Source: Okapia johnstoni (lineage: Eukaryota; Chordata; Mammalia; Artiodactyla; Giraffidae). From it: 64,000 nt of DNA. The stretch lies in contig CM044322.1 of NCBI GenBank assembly GCA_024291935.2, positions 71,477,405 to 71,541,404 on the forward strand, read 5' to 3'. Positions 44,783 through 56,560 of this stretch are shown here, in pieces (the stretch's first letter is position 1; the number at the start of each line of letters is the position of its first letter). The position numbers and the translations under genes were made by a program. The notes beneath the pieces were generated by a model. That model saw only the letters and a list, made by a program, of their open reading frames with translations. It had not been told where the DNA came from and made no database searches.

Positions 44783-46499
44783 GGAACCGGTAAGAATGAG
44801 AACATTAAAATGTAACTGTGAATAGGAGGAAAGAAAGACAGATGGGTAGAAATATAGACAATGTTTTAACAGTAGGCATAGGGAGACTGCAGTGAAGGTG
44901 TTCTAGGTTAAGGCGGTGCCTTCCTTACGGCCTTTATTTTCTCTTGCAATAATGATGGTCTGCTGCTGAGAGTGACTATAGACACAGTAAGAGGCCTGTG
45001 GAAGACTGGAGAGTGAATGATAGGGGCATCAATTTATTTAATTCCCACAATGGCTTGGTATGATATTTTTCTGGGCATTGGAGCAGACAAGGTGGGCAGA
45101 TTAATTCCAAGTGGAGTTTTCAGTAGGGTAACAGCTGAGGACACATGGACTAGAATCTTGGTTAGTGAGGGGATAAAGTCACAGGCCAAGAGTTTGGGTA
45201 GAGCAGTGCAGGAAGTGAAACAAGCAACAGATTAGGAGGAAAGTCAAGAGGCTAAAGGTACTGACCATGGGGTTGCAAAGAGTCAGACATGACTGAAGCG
45301 ACTGAGCACAAAGGTACTGTAGGACGGCAAGGAACATGTGTAAAGGGAAGAAAGTAAAGAGGGTATTAAAAGAACCGAAACTGTGATCAGAACGTGGGAT
45401 ATTAGAGGTTTTGTCTTCTAGATAGGAGTAAATCTGAGTTGTGAGAAAGTCTAAGGAATGGCCTTGGGTGTGAGTAACTTATTGGAGTAGAGGTGAATGT
45501 CCCTGGAACTGCAGAGATTAAAGTGTTGCGAGGTTAGGGCATTGAATACTTTCTTCACATCAGCACTGAAATTCCCCAAAGGGAAAGGGAAACAGGAATG
45601 GAGAAGATGATGGTGAACCAGAAGCCAGCGTAGAAGCCTGACCAGCAGGTTGGTGAGTGGCAGAGACAGGAGAAGGAACTGGTTGGTTGAAGGCTGGAAC
45701 AGTTTCAGAAATACAGGCACAATGGTGCCTTGTAAGTTTATTGAACTAAACTGAACCAAAGTGCTGTGATAGTTCCAGGAAACGCCAAAGTCAGCACTAG
45801 CTGCCCTTTTCTAGAAAAACCCCAGATCAGACTTTAAAGTCAGTGCAGGAAAAGCATTGCCTAAGCTGTAAATTCAAGAAGAGACCCAGAGAGGAAAGGT
45901 AAGCAGTGAGTCCTGGGCCGTTTCTCCAGGCTCCACCTGCCCGTATCTGCCTGTGATGATAGACTGTTTCATTCTCTCAGCCCTGCCCCACTCGCCCCTC
46001 CACGCCCCAGCTCTGGGAAGCTGCCAGCGCCAGGTCTCTGCGCCAGGACACAGTCCTGGAGGAGAAGTCAGACAGCCATCTCGGGCTGGCCTCCTTCCCA
46101 GGAGAAGCCAGCACAGAGACTTTGAGAGACGCAGCCTGGAGGAAGCACATTTCAGGCCCTCCTCTCCGAGGTGAGCAAGGAAGGGCTCATTAGCTGAAAC
46201 GATCATCTTCCAGGGCCTTTCTCAGACCAACCGCAAAATAACCTGAGCGGTCTCTCCACACTCTCACCCAGGAGTACAAGTCTCCTCCTGCTCAGACAGA
46301 ACCCACCCTAACCTCAGCCCTTCTGGAACACAGGCACCGTTTGCACACTCCTCCTTGTGAGTTACGTGAACGCACCCAGGCTCACTTTCAGGACGCGGTT
46401 CTCTCCTGTTCGCCTCCTACTTCATTAGCCACTTGTGACTGAGTCTTTTGTTCAGGTTCCTTCTCATTAACATGGCCTCTAAAAAGTAGCATGTCCTGG
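44783..46499. other. intergenic, mostly unassigned
   Basis: It holds a 46-bp SINE tail insertion (45264-45309) and vague old-repeat text near 45,400-45,720. 45,950-46,200 is moderately GC-rich but has no CpG cluster. No gene is supported. Confidence 0.5.
45264..45309 (+). mobile_element. tiny truncated Bov SINE with target duplication
   Basis: Only the 3' end of a Bov SINE (GGGGTTGCAAAGAGTCAGAC, ATGACTGAAGCGACTGAGC). It is flanked by the exact duplication AAAGGTACTG at 45254-45263 and 45310-45319. Confidence 0.85.
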
Positions 46500-47690
46500 T
46501 TCTCAGCCCTTGATCTCTGCCTCCTCCCTACTCACACATATTTTCTTTGTGATCTCAACTTGCTTCCTGGTATTAATACCATCTAACCACTGAAAAATAC
46601 CAAATATCTCTACTCCTGGCACAGACGCTAATCTCATACACGCTGTCATTTCCTTGGCATCTCTACCTGGGTATCTTATGGGCATCTCCAGCATGACATG
46701 CTCAGAGCTGAAGTGGTTTCCCCACTCTCCCCTGCCATGCCTGCTCTTTCCGCAGCCGCCTCCCATCTCAGTCAGTGGCCACTCTGTCCTTTCTGGTGCT
46801 CAGGCCAAATCCCTCGTAGTCAGGTATCAGGAAACCTTGGAAGTGAGCCTTGAGAGCATTCTCATCACTCACAAAGAAAAGGAAAGGGCAAATTGTGCTA
46901 GCATTCTCTTTCTCTCACAGTCCAATTACAATCTACAAGCAATTTCTAGCAGTTCTGCCTTTAAAAGATACCCTGAATCTGATGGTTTCTTACTGCTTCT
47001 ATCCACCAAAACAATGAACCAAACCATCATTGTGTCTTGCTTGGATTATTGCAGTAGCCTCACAACTGGAATCTGTTTCTGCTCTATTTCAAATAGCAGC
47101 TAGAATGATCCTCTAAGAGAGTCATTAAATCATAATGATCATGTCTCCTACACTCAAACCTCCAGTAGGTCCCCATCTCATTTAGAATAACAGCTGATCT
47201 TCCAGTATCCTGGAATGATTTAGCTTCTCCCACTCATCCCCACCCCCACTGGTCCTCATCTCCTTTGCCTCATTTATGCTGCTTCAGCCATGCTGGCCTC
47301 ATTATTTCACAAACATTCCCAGGATATTCCTGCCTCAGGGCCTTTGCACTTATTGTTTCCTCTACTTGGAACATGTTTCCCCTATGTCACATGGTTTGCT
47401 CTCTCACTTCCTTCAAGTCTTTGTTCAAATGTCCTTCTGCTTAATGAGGCCTTTGCTGCCAACCCTATATGAAATCTATGGAATATAAGATAGCAGTATC
47501 CACTACTCTCCTATCCTAAACTTTTTCCATTTTCTCCATAGACTCATCGTCCTCCAAGACTATGTATTTATTAAATGTAAATTCTATTGAGCAAGGACTT
47601 TCTGTTTTATTCACTCTTGGATCCTCTGTACCTAGAAGAATATTGGGGTCACAGAAGGTACTCAGCAAATATCTGTGGAACAAATGTAAT
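46500..47690 (+). mobile_element. L2 LINE relic
   Basis: The text has L2 3'-region order: GCCTCAGGGCCTTTGCACTT, CCTCTACTTGGAACATGTTTC, TTCAAGTCTTTGTTCAAATG, then ATTGAGCAAGGACTTTCTGT and AAGGTACTCAGCAAATATC. The upstream part (46500-47150) is less certain. Confidence 0.6.
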
Positions 47691-47799
47691 TCAGTTCAAC
47701 TGGCTGTGGAGAAATTGCAGGATTCTCTACAGAGAATTTCAGGTAATCCTCTGGTTACCAGCATCAGTTCAACAGTTTTTTATAACAAAACATGCCACT

Positions 47800-48015
47800 C
47801 TCAAGATTTCTCTTGTGGTCTAGTAGTTAAGAATCTGCTTCACAATGCAGGGGACAAGGGTGTGATCCCTGGTTGGGGAACATGGATTCCACATGCTGGG
47901 GAGTGGCTAGGCCCGAGGGCCTGTGTGCTGCAACTACTGGCCTGCACGCCACAGCCGCTGAGAGCCACATGATCCGAGATCTGACACAGGCAAATAACAG
48001 ACAAGATAAATAAAT
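47800..48015 (+). mobile_element. CHR-type tRNA SINE
   Basis: AGATTTCTCTTGTGGTCTAG head, GTGTGATCCCTGGTTGGGG, GCAACTACTGGCCTGCACGCC and the AGATAAATAAATAC tail. Confidence 0.88.
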
Positions 48016-49144
48016 ACTAAAAACCCACCTCTCTAAAACTTTTATCAAATCACAACTTCTATCAAGCAACTACTTTGGGCTCTTGCATGTTTACATAATC
48101 GTATATCTATTAATAATCTCAGCAGAGAGGCCCTTGATTTCTTTTCCTTTGCTTCCTCGTTCCTGTAAAATAATTAACAGTGGCTAGTGACCTAGCCTAC
48201 TGCATAGCTATTAAACACCAGCACTCAACAAAAATTACTCTTGTGGTTATTCTTTAGCAGAGCAGAGGAATTAGTTACAATCATCTTATAACTGTGAGTC
48301 TCTTGGCCAGATATGTTTAAATGATAAAGCAAATGCCTTTAAATATAGCTTTGTACTGATTGGGTTCTCAGGAGACCTGAGTTGTGGTCCCAGCTCTCCT
48401 GAGGAATTGCCATAGCTCTGGGTACTTCTCCTGAGTTCTCTAGTACCCTTTAGAGGGAAATTATAGACTTTGACCAGATGGTCACAAATGACATTTCCTT
48501 GATCTAAAATTGTAGTTTTATTGGAAGAGTTCACATTCTCAAGTCACTAGAAGTGCAGGTGGTTATCTCATTGACTTTCTCAAAGAAACATTGGTTACAA
48601 CAAAGCAACAGGGTCACAAGACACTTTGACCTTTGTCCTTGCTAGCACTTTTTCAGTTGTTAGGGACAGAAACTGGCTGAAGCAAATAAGGGTGTTTATG
48701 GGCACCGACAAGTTGAAATTCCAGTGATAGAGCCTCTTCTGGTAAGCTCGTCCTGGGGCTCTAGGATACGAGAACACAGTGTGTCTGCATCTTCTGACCC
48801 CACTTTCTCCTGGATTGGTTTCGCTCTCAGCAGGCTTCCCCTCATAAAGACCCCAGCAGCACTAAAGTGACACCTGCCCACTGGAATCCAGGAGATAAAG
48901 GGCTTCTTCCCAGGAACTCGAGGATCTTCTTAAAACTGAATCTCACTGGTCTGCTCTGAGTCATGTGTCCTTTCCTGAGCCAGTGGAGCTGGGGTGAGTG
49001 TGGGGGCAGCCCATCCAACCCATATGGATGAACAGTGGCAAAAAGCTAGACGTCAAAGGGAAGCTCCAGGGGCTATTAACAGAAGAAAGGAGGTTGGCTA
49101 TTGGACAAGTAAAAATAACAGACATTTATTTCAGTCCTTAATAA
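48016..49144. other. intergenic, no recognised feature
   Basis: 1.1 kb with no identifiable repeat or supported gene on either strand. Confidence 0.6.
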
Positions 49145-49615
49145 CTTATGATTTTCTTATAGGTACTGTGTGAATTTACCAAGATGCTATAACAAATTAC
49201 CTCAAACTGGCTGGCTTAAAACAAAAAAAAATTATTTTCTCACAGTTCTGGATTCCAGAAGACTGAAATTGAAGTGTTAGGGCCACACTCCCTCTGCAGG
49301 CTCTGGGGAGAATTCCTTCTTCGCCTCTTCCAGGTTCTGGTGGTGACTGTCACCATCCCTTGCTTTGTGGTGGCATCACTCCAGCCTCTGCCTCTGTGGT
49401 CACATTGCTTCCTGCTTTCTGTCTGTCTCAAGTCTCCCCCTGCTTTTCTCCTATAAGGACCTGTGTCATTGAATTTAGGGCCCACCAAATAATCCGGGAT
49501 AATCTCCTTATCTCCAGATCCTTATCTTAATTACATCCAAGTAAGGTCACATTCATGGGCTCCAGGGATTTGACATGGACAGTTTCTGGGGAGCTGTTTT
49601 TCAACCTACCACTGG
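49145..49615 (-). mobile_element. MLT1-like (ERVL-MaLR) LTR
   Basis: Antisense: CAAGATGCTATAACAAATTAC, CTGGCTGGCTTAAAACA, CTCACAGTTCTGGATTCC, CTATAAGGACCTGTGTCATTG and AGTAAGGTCACATTCATGGG. The order is the same as in the copy at 17225-17590. Confidence 0.75.
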
Positions 49616-51044
49616 AACCAAGCCAGAAGGATAACATTCAAGTGACTGACTTACACTCTTAAAATATATGAGAGAATCAGAATCATTTCTAAATATTACT
49701 GATATATTTTATCCACATGCTTTGTTGCTTTTAAAGAGATAAAATTTGCTGTAAGGAAAAAACAAACAACTAAATCTCTGATTTAATTGCAAAGCAGGTA
49801 AGCTTTTCATTTCAACATATCACTCTCCTGCCTTCCTCCAGGTAATTGTTGAACCAATACCTATTTTTATTTGAGTTTTCTACTCTTTCTGAATTTTCTT
49901 CAGTTTCTTTGCTAAAGAAAGTTTCTTTGCTTAGCAGTATCAATCCTGATCATATTTAATAAACAAGAACTAGAATGTAAAGAGTCACTGGTGAGAATAC
50001 ACTGCAGTTAGAAAGTATTTTCAAACCTGATTTCCTGTTCCAAATGAGTAAAAAACATTCAAAGTTTCAACCACTTGCTCTTTTTTTTGGTCTAGGTAAA
50101 TGTCCCAAGGAACCCCAGGCTAGATTAGAGATAAACAAGACAAAAATCTTTTGAAGAAATCCTCAGGAGCCCCTGCTCCTCCAAGAAGACAGTGGTGTAA
50201 TACATGTTTTCAAAACATGTCATATTGTTCCATTTTCCCACCCACCGTCAGCCCAAGAAGTTGCACTTACTGGTTGCTCAGGTTGGACAGGGAGTGCACT
50301 GGTTGCTGGTATTTTCCCTGGAGGCATCTTGGCAGCAGTTCTGGTGGTTCAGATCCTCTGATATCATAGGGGTGGGCAGCTGGCTCTGAGCTTTATCAGC
50401 GGGATGGGCCTTAACAGGTGTTTCACAAGGTTGGGGATGGGGGACTGGTGAGGAGTCTGACCCCTTGAACTTTCCATACCCTTCAATTCGGGAACTCCTC
50501 ACCTATGATTCAGATGCAGCTCTGCTTACTGTCAAATGCAGCTTTCTTTACTAAAAACATGTAGGATCTGAAAAGGGAGAAAAGAGTTGGGTATTATGGG
50601 TTTTTGCTCCTTTTTGCATCTGGAGAATGGACCAAAACTGGCATCAAGAATCAGCCTGTCTGTTGGCAGAGTGAATTTCCAGTGTTGGAGGTAGAATCAT
50701 GTAATGGAAAGAGTTCTGGCCTGGACACTGGGCAGAGCCTTGCTCAGTGACATGAACTTTCCCTTCAGTTCTTTGCTCTGCTGTTTCCTATATTTAAGTC
50801 AAGAGGCTAGGACGAGATATTCTTGGAGGCATCTTGTGGCTTCAGTATCTATCAGATGTATACACATTACACCTAGGTTGAGCCTTCAGGATTCCTGAGA
50901 AGGCTCACTGGTTGTTCTTTTTTCCAGAAAGCTCTTCCCACACACACCTGGATGTTACTGGTGGTTATAATTATCTGGCCCCTAAATAGGGTCCAAAAGT
51001 ATAGGATTGTGGTTAGAGTCAAGAGCTGTTTCTAGTTAGGATAA
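49616..51044. other. intergenic, no recognised feature
   Basis: 1.4 kb of mixed composition. A degraded old repeat may occupy 50,690-50,800. No gene is supported. Confidence 0.55.
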
Positions 51045-51480
51045 TATCAATCATTCATCAAATATAAATTGTGTGTCCCAGGTAGGTGCTGGGGCTATAA
51101 AGATGAATCAAATGGAGCCCCTGCTCTGAGGGGCACACAGACCACTGCAAGAGACAGATAAGTAAACCAAAGATTGCATTACAGTGTGGTAAGCTCCACT
51201 GTAGGTATGCTCAGTCATGTCCGACTCTTTGTGACCCATTGGACTGTAACCTGCCAGGCTCCTCTATCCGTGGAATTCTCCAGGGAAGAATACTGGAGTG
51301 GGTTGCCAGTTCCTTCTCCAGATAAGCTCCACTACAGGGTTATTAATAAAGTTACATGACACATAGAGGATAGACATATAAATCTGCCTGGAGTGGAATC
51401 AAGAATGGCTTTCTGGAGTAGGTGACACACAGGTTGATACCAAAGGGATGAGTAGGAATCACCTGGGTAGAACAGGCATC
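51045..51480 (+). repeat. ancient interspersed repeat, split by a SINE
   Basis: TCAATCATTCATCAAATAT ... GTAGGTGCTGGGGCTATAAAG and later CTTTCTGGAGTAGGTGACAC match the ordering of the old family at 11160. A Bov fragment at 51201-51322 interrupts it. Confidence 0.5.
51201..51322 (-). mobile_element. Bov SINE fragment with target duplication
   Basis: Antisense: GTATGCTCAGTCATGTCCG, AACCTGCCAGGCTCCTCTATCC and TGGAGTGGGTTGCCAGTTCC. It is flanked by TAAGCTCCACT at 51190-51200 and 51323-51333. Confidence 0.92.
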
Positions 51481-51705
51481 ATGTCCTTAGAATGCTTACA
51501 ATAAGCTTTCTCATTCAACAGATACTTGCCAACTGCCAAGCGACACATTACTTCCTCTAAAGAGAGGTATCTAATTATTCCCTTGGGTCTGACACATGGA
51601 TTAGGACAGTGTTTACCTAATGGAAGCCTCAGGGGCAGGTCCTGAGTAAGCTAGGAAAGCTGGCTGGAGTTCAACTTTGATGCAGACCAGAGACAGCAGA
51701 ACTGT

Positions 51706-51756
51706 CAGTCAGTTCAGTCGCTCAGTCTTGCAGACTCTTTGCGACCCCATGGACCA
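51706..51756 (-). mobile_element. tiny BovB-type 3' tail insertion
   Basis: The 51-bp insert CAGTCAGTTCAGTCGCTCAG ... TTTGCGACCCCATGG is flanked by CAGAACTGT at 51697-51705 and 51757-51765. It is only the extreme 3' end of a BovB or Bov-A element. Confidence 0.85.
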
Positions 51757-51883
51757 CAGAACTGTGGGCTCCAGCAATACCATTTTGATATACTAGTACT
51801 GAATGCTTGCGATCTATGTTCCGCACATGGAACACATTCCCCCCTTTCTGTCTTTTTCCCCTTTCCTTCCCTTTTCTGCACAG

Positions 51884-51987
51884 ATTAGGTCTATAAAAGC
51901 TGTCGGTTTCTTAGTACATCTGAAGGTCTCACTCTGATTCTTCCTTAGTCATGGCAGGCTTCTTAGAGGAAGCGCTCAGAAAGACAG
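51884..51987 (+). promoter_or_regulatory. possible TATA promoter or unannotated 5' exon upstream of PLEKHA6
   Basis: A pyrimidine tract of about 45 nt (51837-51880) ends in TGCACAG, which is an excellent 3' splice site. The sequence then has TATAAAAG at 51892-51899, an ATG at 51951 (MAGFLEEALRKT) and a strong donor CAG-GTAAGG at 51988. Either a TATA-driven first exon or a 104-bp internal 5' exon is possible. All three frames through the full 104 bp contain stops, so an internal exon would be non-coding. Nothing but sequence signals supports it. Confidence 0.3.
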
Positions 51988-52179
51988 GTAAGGAAGGACT
52001 AGCTTGACTCATGAGGTTGACATTCTAGCCAGAAGGGGCCCCTTGCTACTCACAGCCGTGCCAGCCTTCCCTGCATCTGACCTTTGTTCCTCTGCTAACC
52101 TCCCGCTGAGCAGAACCAGGTCTGATCACTTCCCCCTTTCGGGTCAGTGGCTGGACGTGTCCCTGTGGTTCGGAATTCC

Positions 52180-52827
52180 CAGCTCTGTCCGCCAAACGGG
52201 TGCCCCCGGCGCCGGGCGTCAGGACTCGGGGGCCCGCGGGCCGCGGTGGACCCCGCCAGCCGGGAGCGGCCCTCGGGGCGGCGCGGGGCCCCGCCCTCCG
52301 CTCGCCGGGCGGGCGGCCGCGTGCGGGCCGGGAGCCGGGCGGCAGCACCCTCGCTCGCGCTCGGCGCCCCGCGCCCTCCGGGGAGCGTCCTCCGGCTCGC
52401 GCGCTCGCCCGCTCGGCCCCGCCGGCTGCCCGGCCGAGGCGAGCAGACGGGCCCGAGCCCTCGGCGCTGCCCGCGGGCCGCCCGGGCGAGCGGGGCGGCG
52501 GAGCCCCTCCGCGCTAATTGCCCGTCATTAAGTTAAGGAGACGGCGGGAGCGGAGCGCCGACTCCGGGGGCGGCGCGCGTCTGCGGCCGGGCTCGCTCGG
52601 CCCCGCCGGGGTTAAGTCTTCCGCTCGCTGCCGCCCGGCTGGCGGCCAGCTGCCTCCAGCGAGAGGCCGGAGCCCCGGGCCAGGGAGCCTGGAGGACCGC
52701 CTCGGACCCCCGCCCCCGTCGCCGCCGCGAGGAGGAGCAGGAGTGGGGGGCTCGCCGTAGGCCCCCCGCCCGCCCCCCAGCCCGGCGCCCCGGTGCGCGG
52801 AGAGCCGAGGGGCTGCGGGACTCCGAG
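52180..52827 (+). promoter_or_regulatory. PLEKHA6: CpG-island promoter and 5' UTR of PLEKHA6
   Basis: Very dense CpG, with runs such as GGCCCGCGGGCCGCGGTGGA and GCGGGCGGCCGCGTGCGG, just upstream of the first WW exon. There is no TATA box in the island itself. The exact transcription start cannot be read. Open frames across it come from GC richness. Confidence 0.75.
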
Positions 52828-52910
52828 ATGGCCGATGAGATTGACTGGCTGGACTTGCCTGGACGGTGGACCTACGGAGTTGACCGCGGTGGGAGAGTCT
52901 TCTTCATCAA
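52828..52910 (+). CDS. PLEKHA6: PLEKHA6 first coding exon (long form): WW1, N-terminal part
   Basis: The ATG in CCGAGATGG context (G at -3 and +4) starts MADEIDWLDLPGRWTYGVDR, then GGRVFFI. L-P-x-x-W-x-Y-G and G-R-V-F-F-I-N are WW-domain hallmarks and closely resemble the N-termini of PLEKHA5 and PLEKHA7. W14 is the first WW Trp. The donor GTATGT at 52911 splits the Asn codon AA|T. PLEKHA6 is an adaptor with WW, PH and coiled-coil regions. WW-PLEKHA proteins are known to bind PDZD11 through their WW domains and to help target ATP7A. The classical human isoform starts downstream, without WW. The gene was assigned by synteny next to PPP1R15B plus the WW family match. Confidence 0.88.
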
Positions 52911-54319
52911 GTATGTGAGCCTCCGTCATTTTCTCTCCCTCTCTCTCTTTCCTTTCCAAGTTGTCCAACTTGAAAGGCAGCAGGGCTGGGGACCAGCCGG
53001 AGAGGCCGGATGGGGGGAGCGGTGGCTGGAACAACAGGCATGACTAACAAGTTTATCACTGTGCCTGTTTGAATGTGGCTCCCGCCTTTTCCCCAGTGGG
53101 TCAAGGTCCAGCAGAGGTTCAGCACTCCCCGCACCTGGAGAGGCAGGCCGGGTGCTGGCTTTGCCATCTCCCCTGGCTGCAGGCAGAATGGGGTCCCTGA
53201 GGAGAATGGCTGGATCTGGTTCCCAGCCCGCAGGTCTTCCCTTCCAGCTCTGGTCACTGACAGGGCCACGGAAGGTCCTTTCTTCCTTGTGCCCACCCCC
53301 ACCTTTCCTACCGGAAGACGTGGGCTAAGTGACAACATCCCAGGAGACTGCCTCCCCTACCGCCCTGCATTCCCTCACCCCGGACTCAGGGCTCCCCAGA
53401 AGGCAGCCCCTCCCCGCCGGCACCTTTACAGCGCTGTGGTCAAGGGAAAGAAGGTGCCCACAATACACCTGGCATTCTTTAGAGAGGGAGGCTCTGCTGC
53501 TCTCAGTAATATATTAGCACTGTTATATTAATTTCATCAACCAAAATGGCTCTGGCATAATCTCATTATAAGAGTGACTCTGCTGATGCTGTTTTGGCCT
53601 GCTCCTACTACAGGTATCTTTTGCCAGGATAGACATCTCCTGATGATGTAGCAAGCCTAGAAGCACAGCATTTGAGCTGTTACCCATCCATGATGGGTTT
53701 TCCCTTTCTTAAGACAGCTGCTCACAGAACATTAGAGCTGAGAGGAAGCTTGGATGCAACCCCTTCCTGTTTCAGATGGGAGGCGAGCTCTGCAGAGATG
53801 GAGAGTACTTGGCTGAGATGAAACCACTTGTTAATCAGAGTGCTCCCACCAAGCCCAGAGCACATTGCCTTCCCTGTGCTCCAAAGTGCCTTTGCAGGAG
53901 TGCAGGTAGCCCGGGGTTTTCTTGTTGGTGTTACCGTTTCCACGTTTGCTATAGGCTTTTCTTCTGGCGTTATTACTGTGATCAAAATTGATGTTGTAAT
54001 TATACTATCTTAGACATTAACTCCACTAAACTTCTTGACCCTAAGTCAGATTCTGAAATAACAGAACTTCTCCAGTATTAAAACAAGAGTCCCTTTGGTC
54101 TTACGGCTTTAGAATCCATAAGAATCACCCAAGGAAATTAGTTTAAAAGGCCAGTTCCCAAGCCCTGCCTCCAAGGATACTGTCTGAGTCAGAGGATTTG
54201 GGGTGGGCCTCGGAATCTGCATTTCCACAAGCTCCTCAGGGATTCTGATGAAGTGGTTAATTTGGCTTTTCCCATCTTTCTTCTCAATTTCTTACTTGCC
54301 TTCCAACTTCTTTTTGTTG

Positions 54320-54946
54320 TTCATTCCATAGACATTTATTGAATATCCACTATTTGTCTGCTGCAGTGTTAGGCATTGAGATTAAAAAAAAAACAATAAG
54401 ACACAGGTTTTTCTTAAAAGGTGGTAGAGAGAAAATGCAAACAAATACTTATGAAATAATAAGATACATTCCAGAGGTAATTTGCATGATATTATAGGAA
54501 CACAAGGAAGAAAGAACTAACAGTCTGAAGAGTTGAGGGAGGGCTTCTTGGAGGAGGAGACATTTCACCTGCTTCTGGAGGAGAGAGACCAGAGGAGAGA
54601 GACCTGAGGCAGAGGCCTGCGGGTCGGAGGGCATCTATGGCTGCTGGAGCCCAGGTTGTCATGAGCACTCTGAGGGGCTCAGGAGAGACGGGATGGACCA
54701 GCTGGGGTGCTGCAGAAGCCAAGGCAAAACAGGTAGGAGAGGGCCGCTCCAGAGGGCTTGTGTGGTAGGCTAAGGGGTTTATCCTATAGGTGATAGGAAA
54801 CCAAATGCGATTTCAAACAGAGGAGTGACGTAGTTAGACCTGTGCTTTAGAAGCATCTCTCTGGCAGTTGCAGAGGTGATGATTTGGGGGCTGAGTGGGG
54901 CGGCATGGGAGACACTGGAGGTGTGGAGGGCAGGTAGGAGGCAGTC
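54320..54946 (+). repeat. ancient long interspersed repeat, left part
   Basis: CATTCCATAGACATTTATTG, then GAGGGCTTCTTGGAGGAGG, TTTATCCTATAGGTGATAGG and CAGAGGAGTGACGTAGTTAG. The order is the same as at 11160-11800. It is interrupted by Bov-tA at 54955, and similar text continues at 55620-56400. Confidence 0.55.
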
Positions 54947-54954
54947 ACCAAAGT

Positions 54955-55168
54955 GTGTGCTGTGCTCAGTCGTGTCACACTCTGTGCGACCCCATGGACT
55001 GGAGCCCGCCAGGCTCCTCTGTCCACGGGATTTTCTAAGCAAGAGTACTGGAGTGGGTTGCCATTTCCTCCTCCAGGGGATCTTCCCGACCCAGGGATCG
55101 AGCCCACGTCTCTTTGTCTCGTGCATTGGCTGGCGGGTTCTCTACCACTGAGCTACCTGGGAAGCCCT
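54955..55168 (-). mobile_element. Bov-tA SINE with target duplication
   Basis: Antisense from GTGCTGTGCTCAGTCGTGTC to the tRNA head CACTGAGCTACCTGGGAAGCC. It is flanked by ACCAAAGT at 54947-54954 and 55169-55176. Confidence 0.93.
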
Positions 55169-55333
55169 ACCAAAGTCCAGGAGAGTCCAGGAGACTTGAA
55201 TTAAAGATTTTTCTCCCTAAAGGCGGGGAGAATCTTTAGGCGTAGAATTGAGAGTTTCCGTTTACTTCCTGAATGTTGAGGAATGAGGGGAGAGAGGGGG
55301 GCGAGCCACAGATAAATCTCAGAGTTAAAAAAG

Positions 55334-55609
55334 AATGTATTTATTTGTTTTTGGCTGCACTGGGTCTTCACTGCTGTGTGCTGGCTTTCTCCAGTTGCGG
55401 TGAGGGGGCTACTCTCTGCTGCGTTGAGCGGGGTTCTCACTGGTGGCTTCTCTTGTTGGGGAGCATGGTTCTAGAGCTCCGACTTCAGTAACTGTGGGGC
55501 TTGGGCTTAGCTACCCCTCGGCGTGTGGGATCTTCCTGGATGAAGGATCAAGCTTGTGTCCCCTACACTGGCAGGCTGATTCTTAACCACTGGACCACCA
55601 GGGAAATGC
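55334..55609 (-). mobile_element. CHR-type SINE, long form
   Basis: Antisense: GTATTTATTTGTTTTTGGC, TTCTCCAGTTGCGGTGAGGG, CACTGGTGGCTTCTCTTGTTG and the head TTAACCACTGGACCACCAGGG. It is a nearly complete long form. Confidence 0.88.
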
Positions 55610-56560
55610 TAAATCTTAGAATTTTTAACTTGAATTTGATAGAAATCAGGAGTATGGGAAGATTTTAGGGAAGGTACAGGTTTAGCAAGGAAATCCTGAA
55701 TTTGAGGTTTCCATGAGGCAGTCAGGAAGTGCTGTCCTAGAGGCAGGTAGGTGTACAGGATAGAGGATGAAGAGAGAGGCCCTGGACTGGAGAGTCATCA
55801 CGTACAGCTGGGACCACCCAGGAGTATGTGAGGGAGAAGACGGGAGGGTCTCTGGGAAGCACCACATTTAAGGAGAGGACAGAGGAGGAGAGGCCAGATG
55901 GAGGAGACCTGGCGTGGAGGTGGGTAGCCCCAGGATCAGAGTAGCATGGCCCCAGATGGCGAGGAAGAGGGATGCTAAGGAGGAAATGATGGTCAGCTGT
56001 GGAAAAGCCACATGAGGTTAAGACTGGAGAGTGTTTACTGGATTGAGGAACTGGGGCATCTTTAATGACCTCTAGGAAAGTCGCTTTAGGGGAGGGCTGG
56101 GGACAGGAACCAGACTGCAGAGGTTGGTGAATGGCAGGCCAGAAAATGGGGACTGTTAGAAGGAACTCGTTTCTAATGAGTGTCTGGTCAGGAAGAAGAG
56201 GAGCTTGAGAAGGGAGCTGGAAGGGGAGGCAGCTTTGAGAGAGAGACAGAGGGTTCGGCGGAAGACACAGACAGGAATGGGGTAAAGTGATGGACACGAG
56301 AGGGAGAGAGAAGCTGAATATAAAGTCTGCCATGCTCAATAGAGTGAGGGTCTAGAAAAGATGGGAGATGATGCGGATTGTGGCCCACGTGGACCCTTCT
56401 TCAACGGGAGAGGGCCACCTTTTGTCCAGTGTAGAGACAGGTACTATAGGATGGGAGGAAATATGTATGAGTGTGGGGGGAGGTTGGGTGTACTGAGGAA
56501 GCGCCTGCCTTGTGGTGTCTACTTCTGTTGAGTTGAAGGATGAGATTGTCCATTGAGAGT
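55610..56560 (+). repeat. ancient long interspersed repeat, right part
   Basis: Purine-rich text (AGGTTTCCATGAGGCAGTC, GACTGGAGAGTCATCACG, AGGTTGGTGAATGGCAGGCC). The long open frame on the minus strand at 55737-56339 is an artefact of this low-complexity composition. Confidence 0.5.

Noticed and set aside
52004..52531. 175-codon + strand frame before PLEKHA6
   Set aside because: Arg/Pro/Ala-rich translation of a CpG island in which stops are rare. Not linked to the WW exon frame.
55737..56339. 200-codon minus-strand Ser/Pro/Leu-rich frame
   Set aside because: Antisense of a purine-rich ancient repeat. The composition alone keeps it open.
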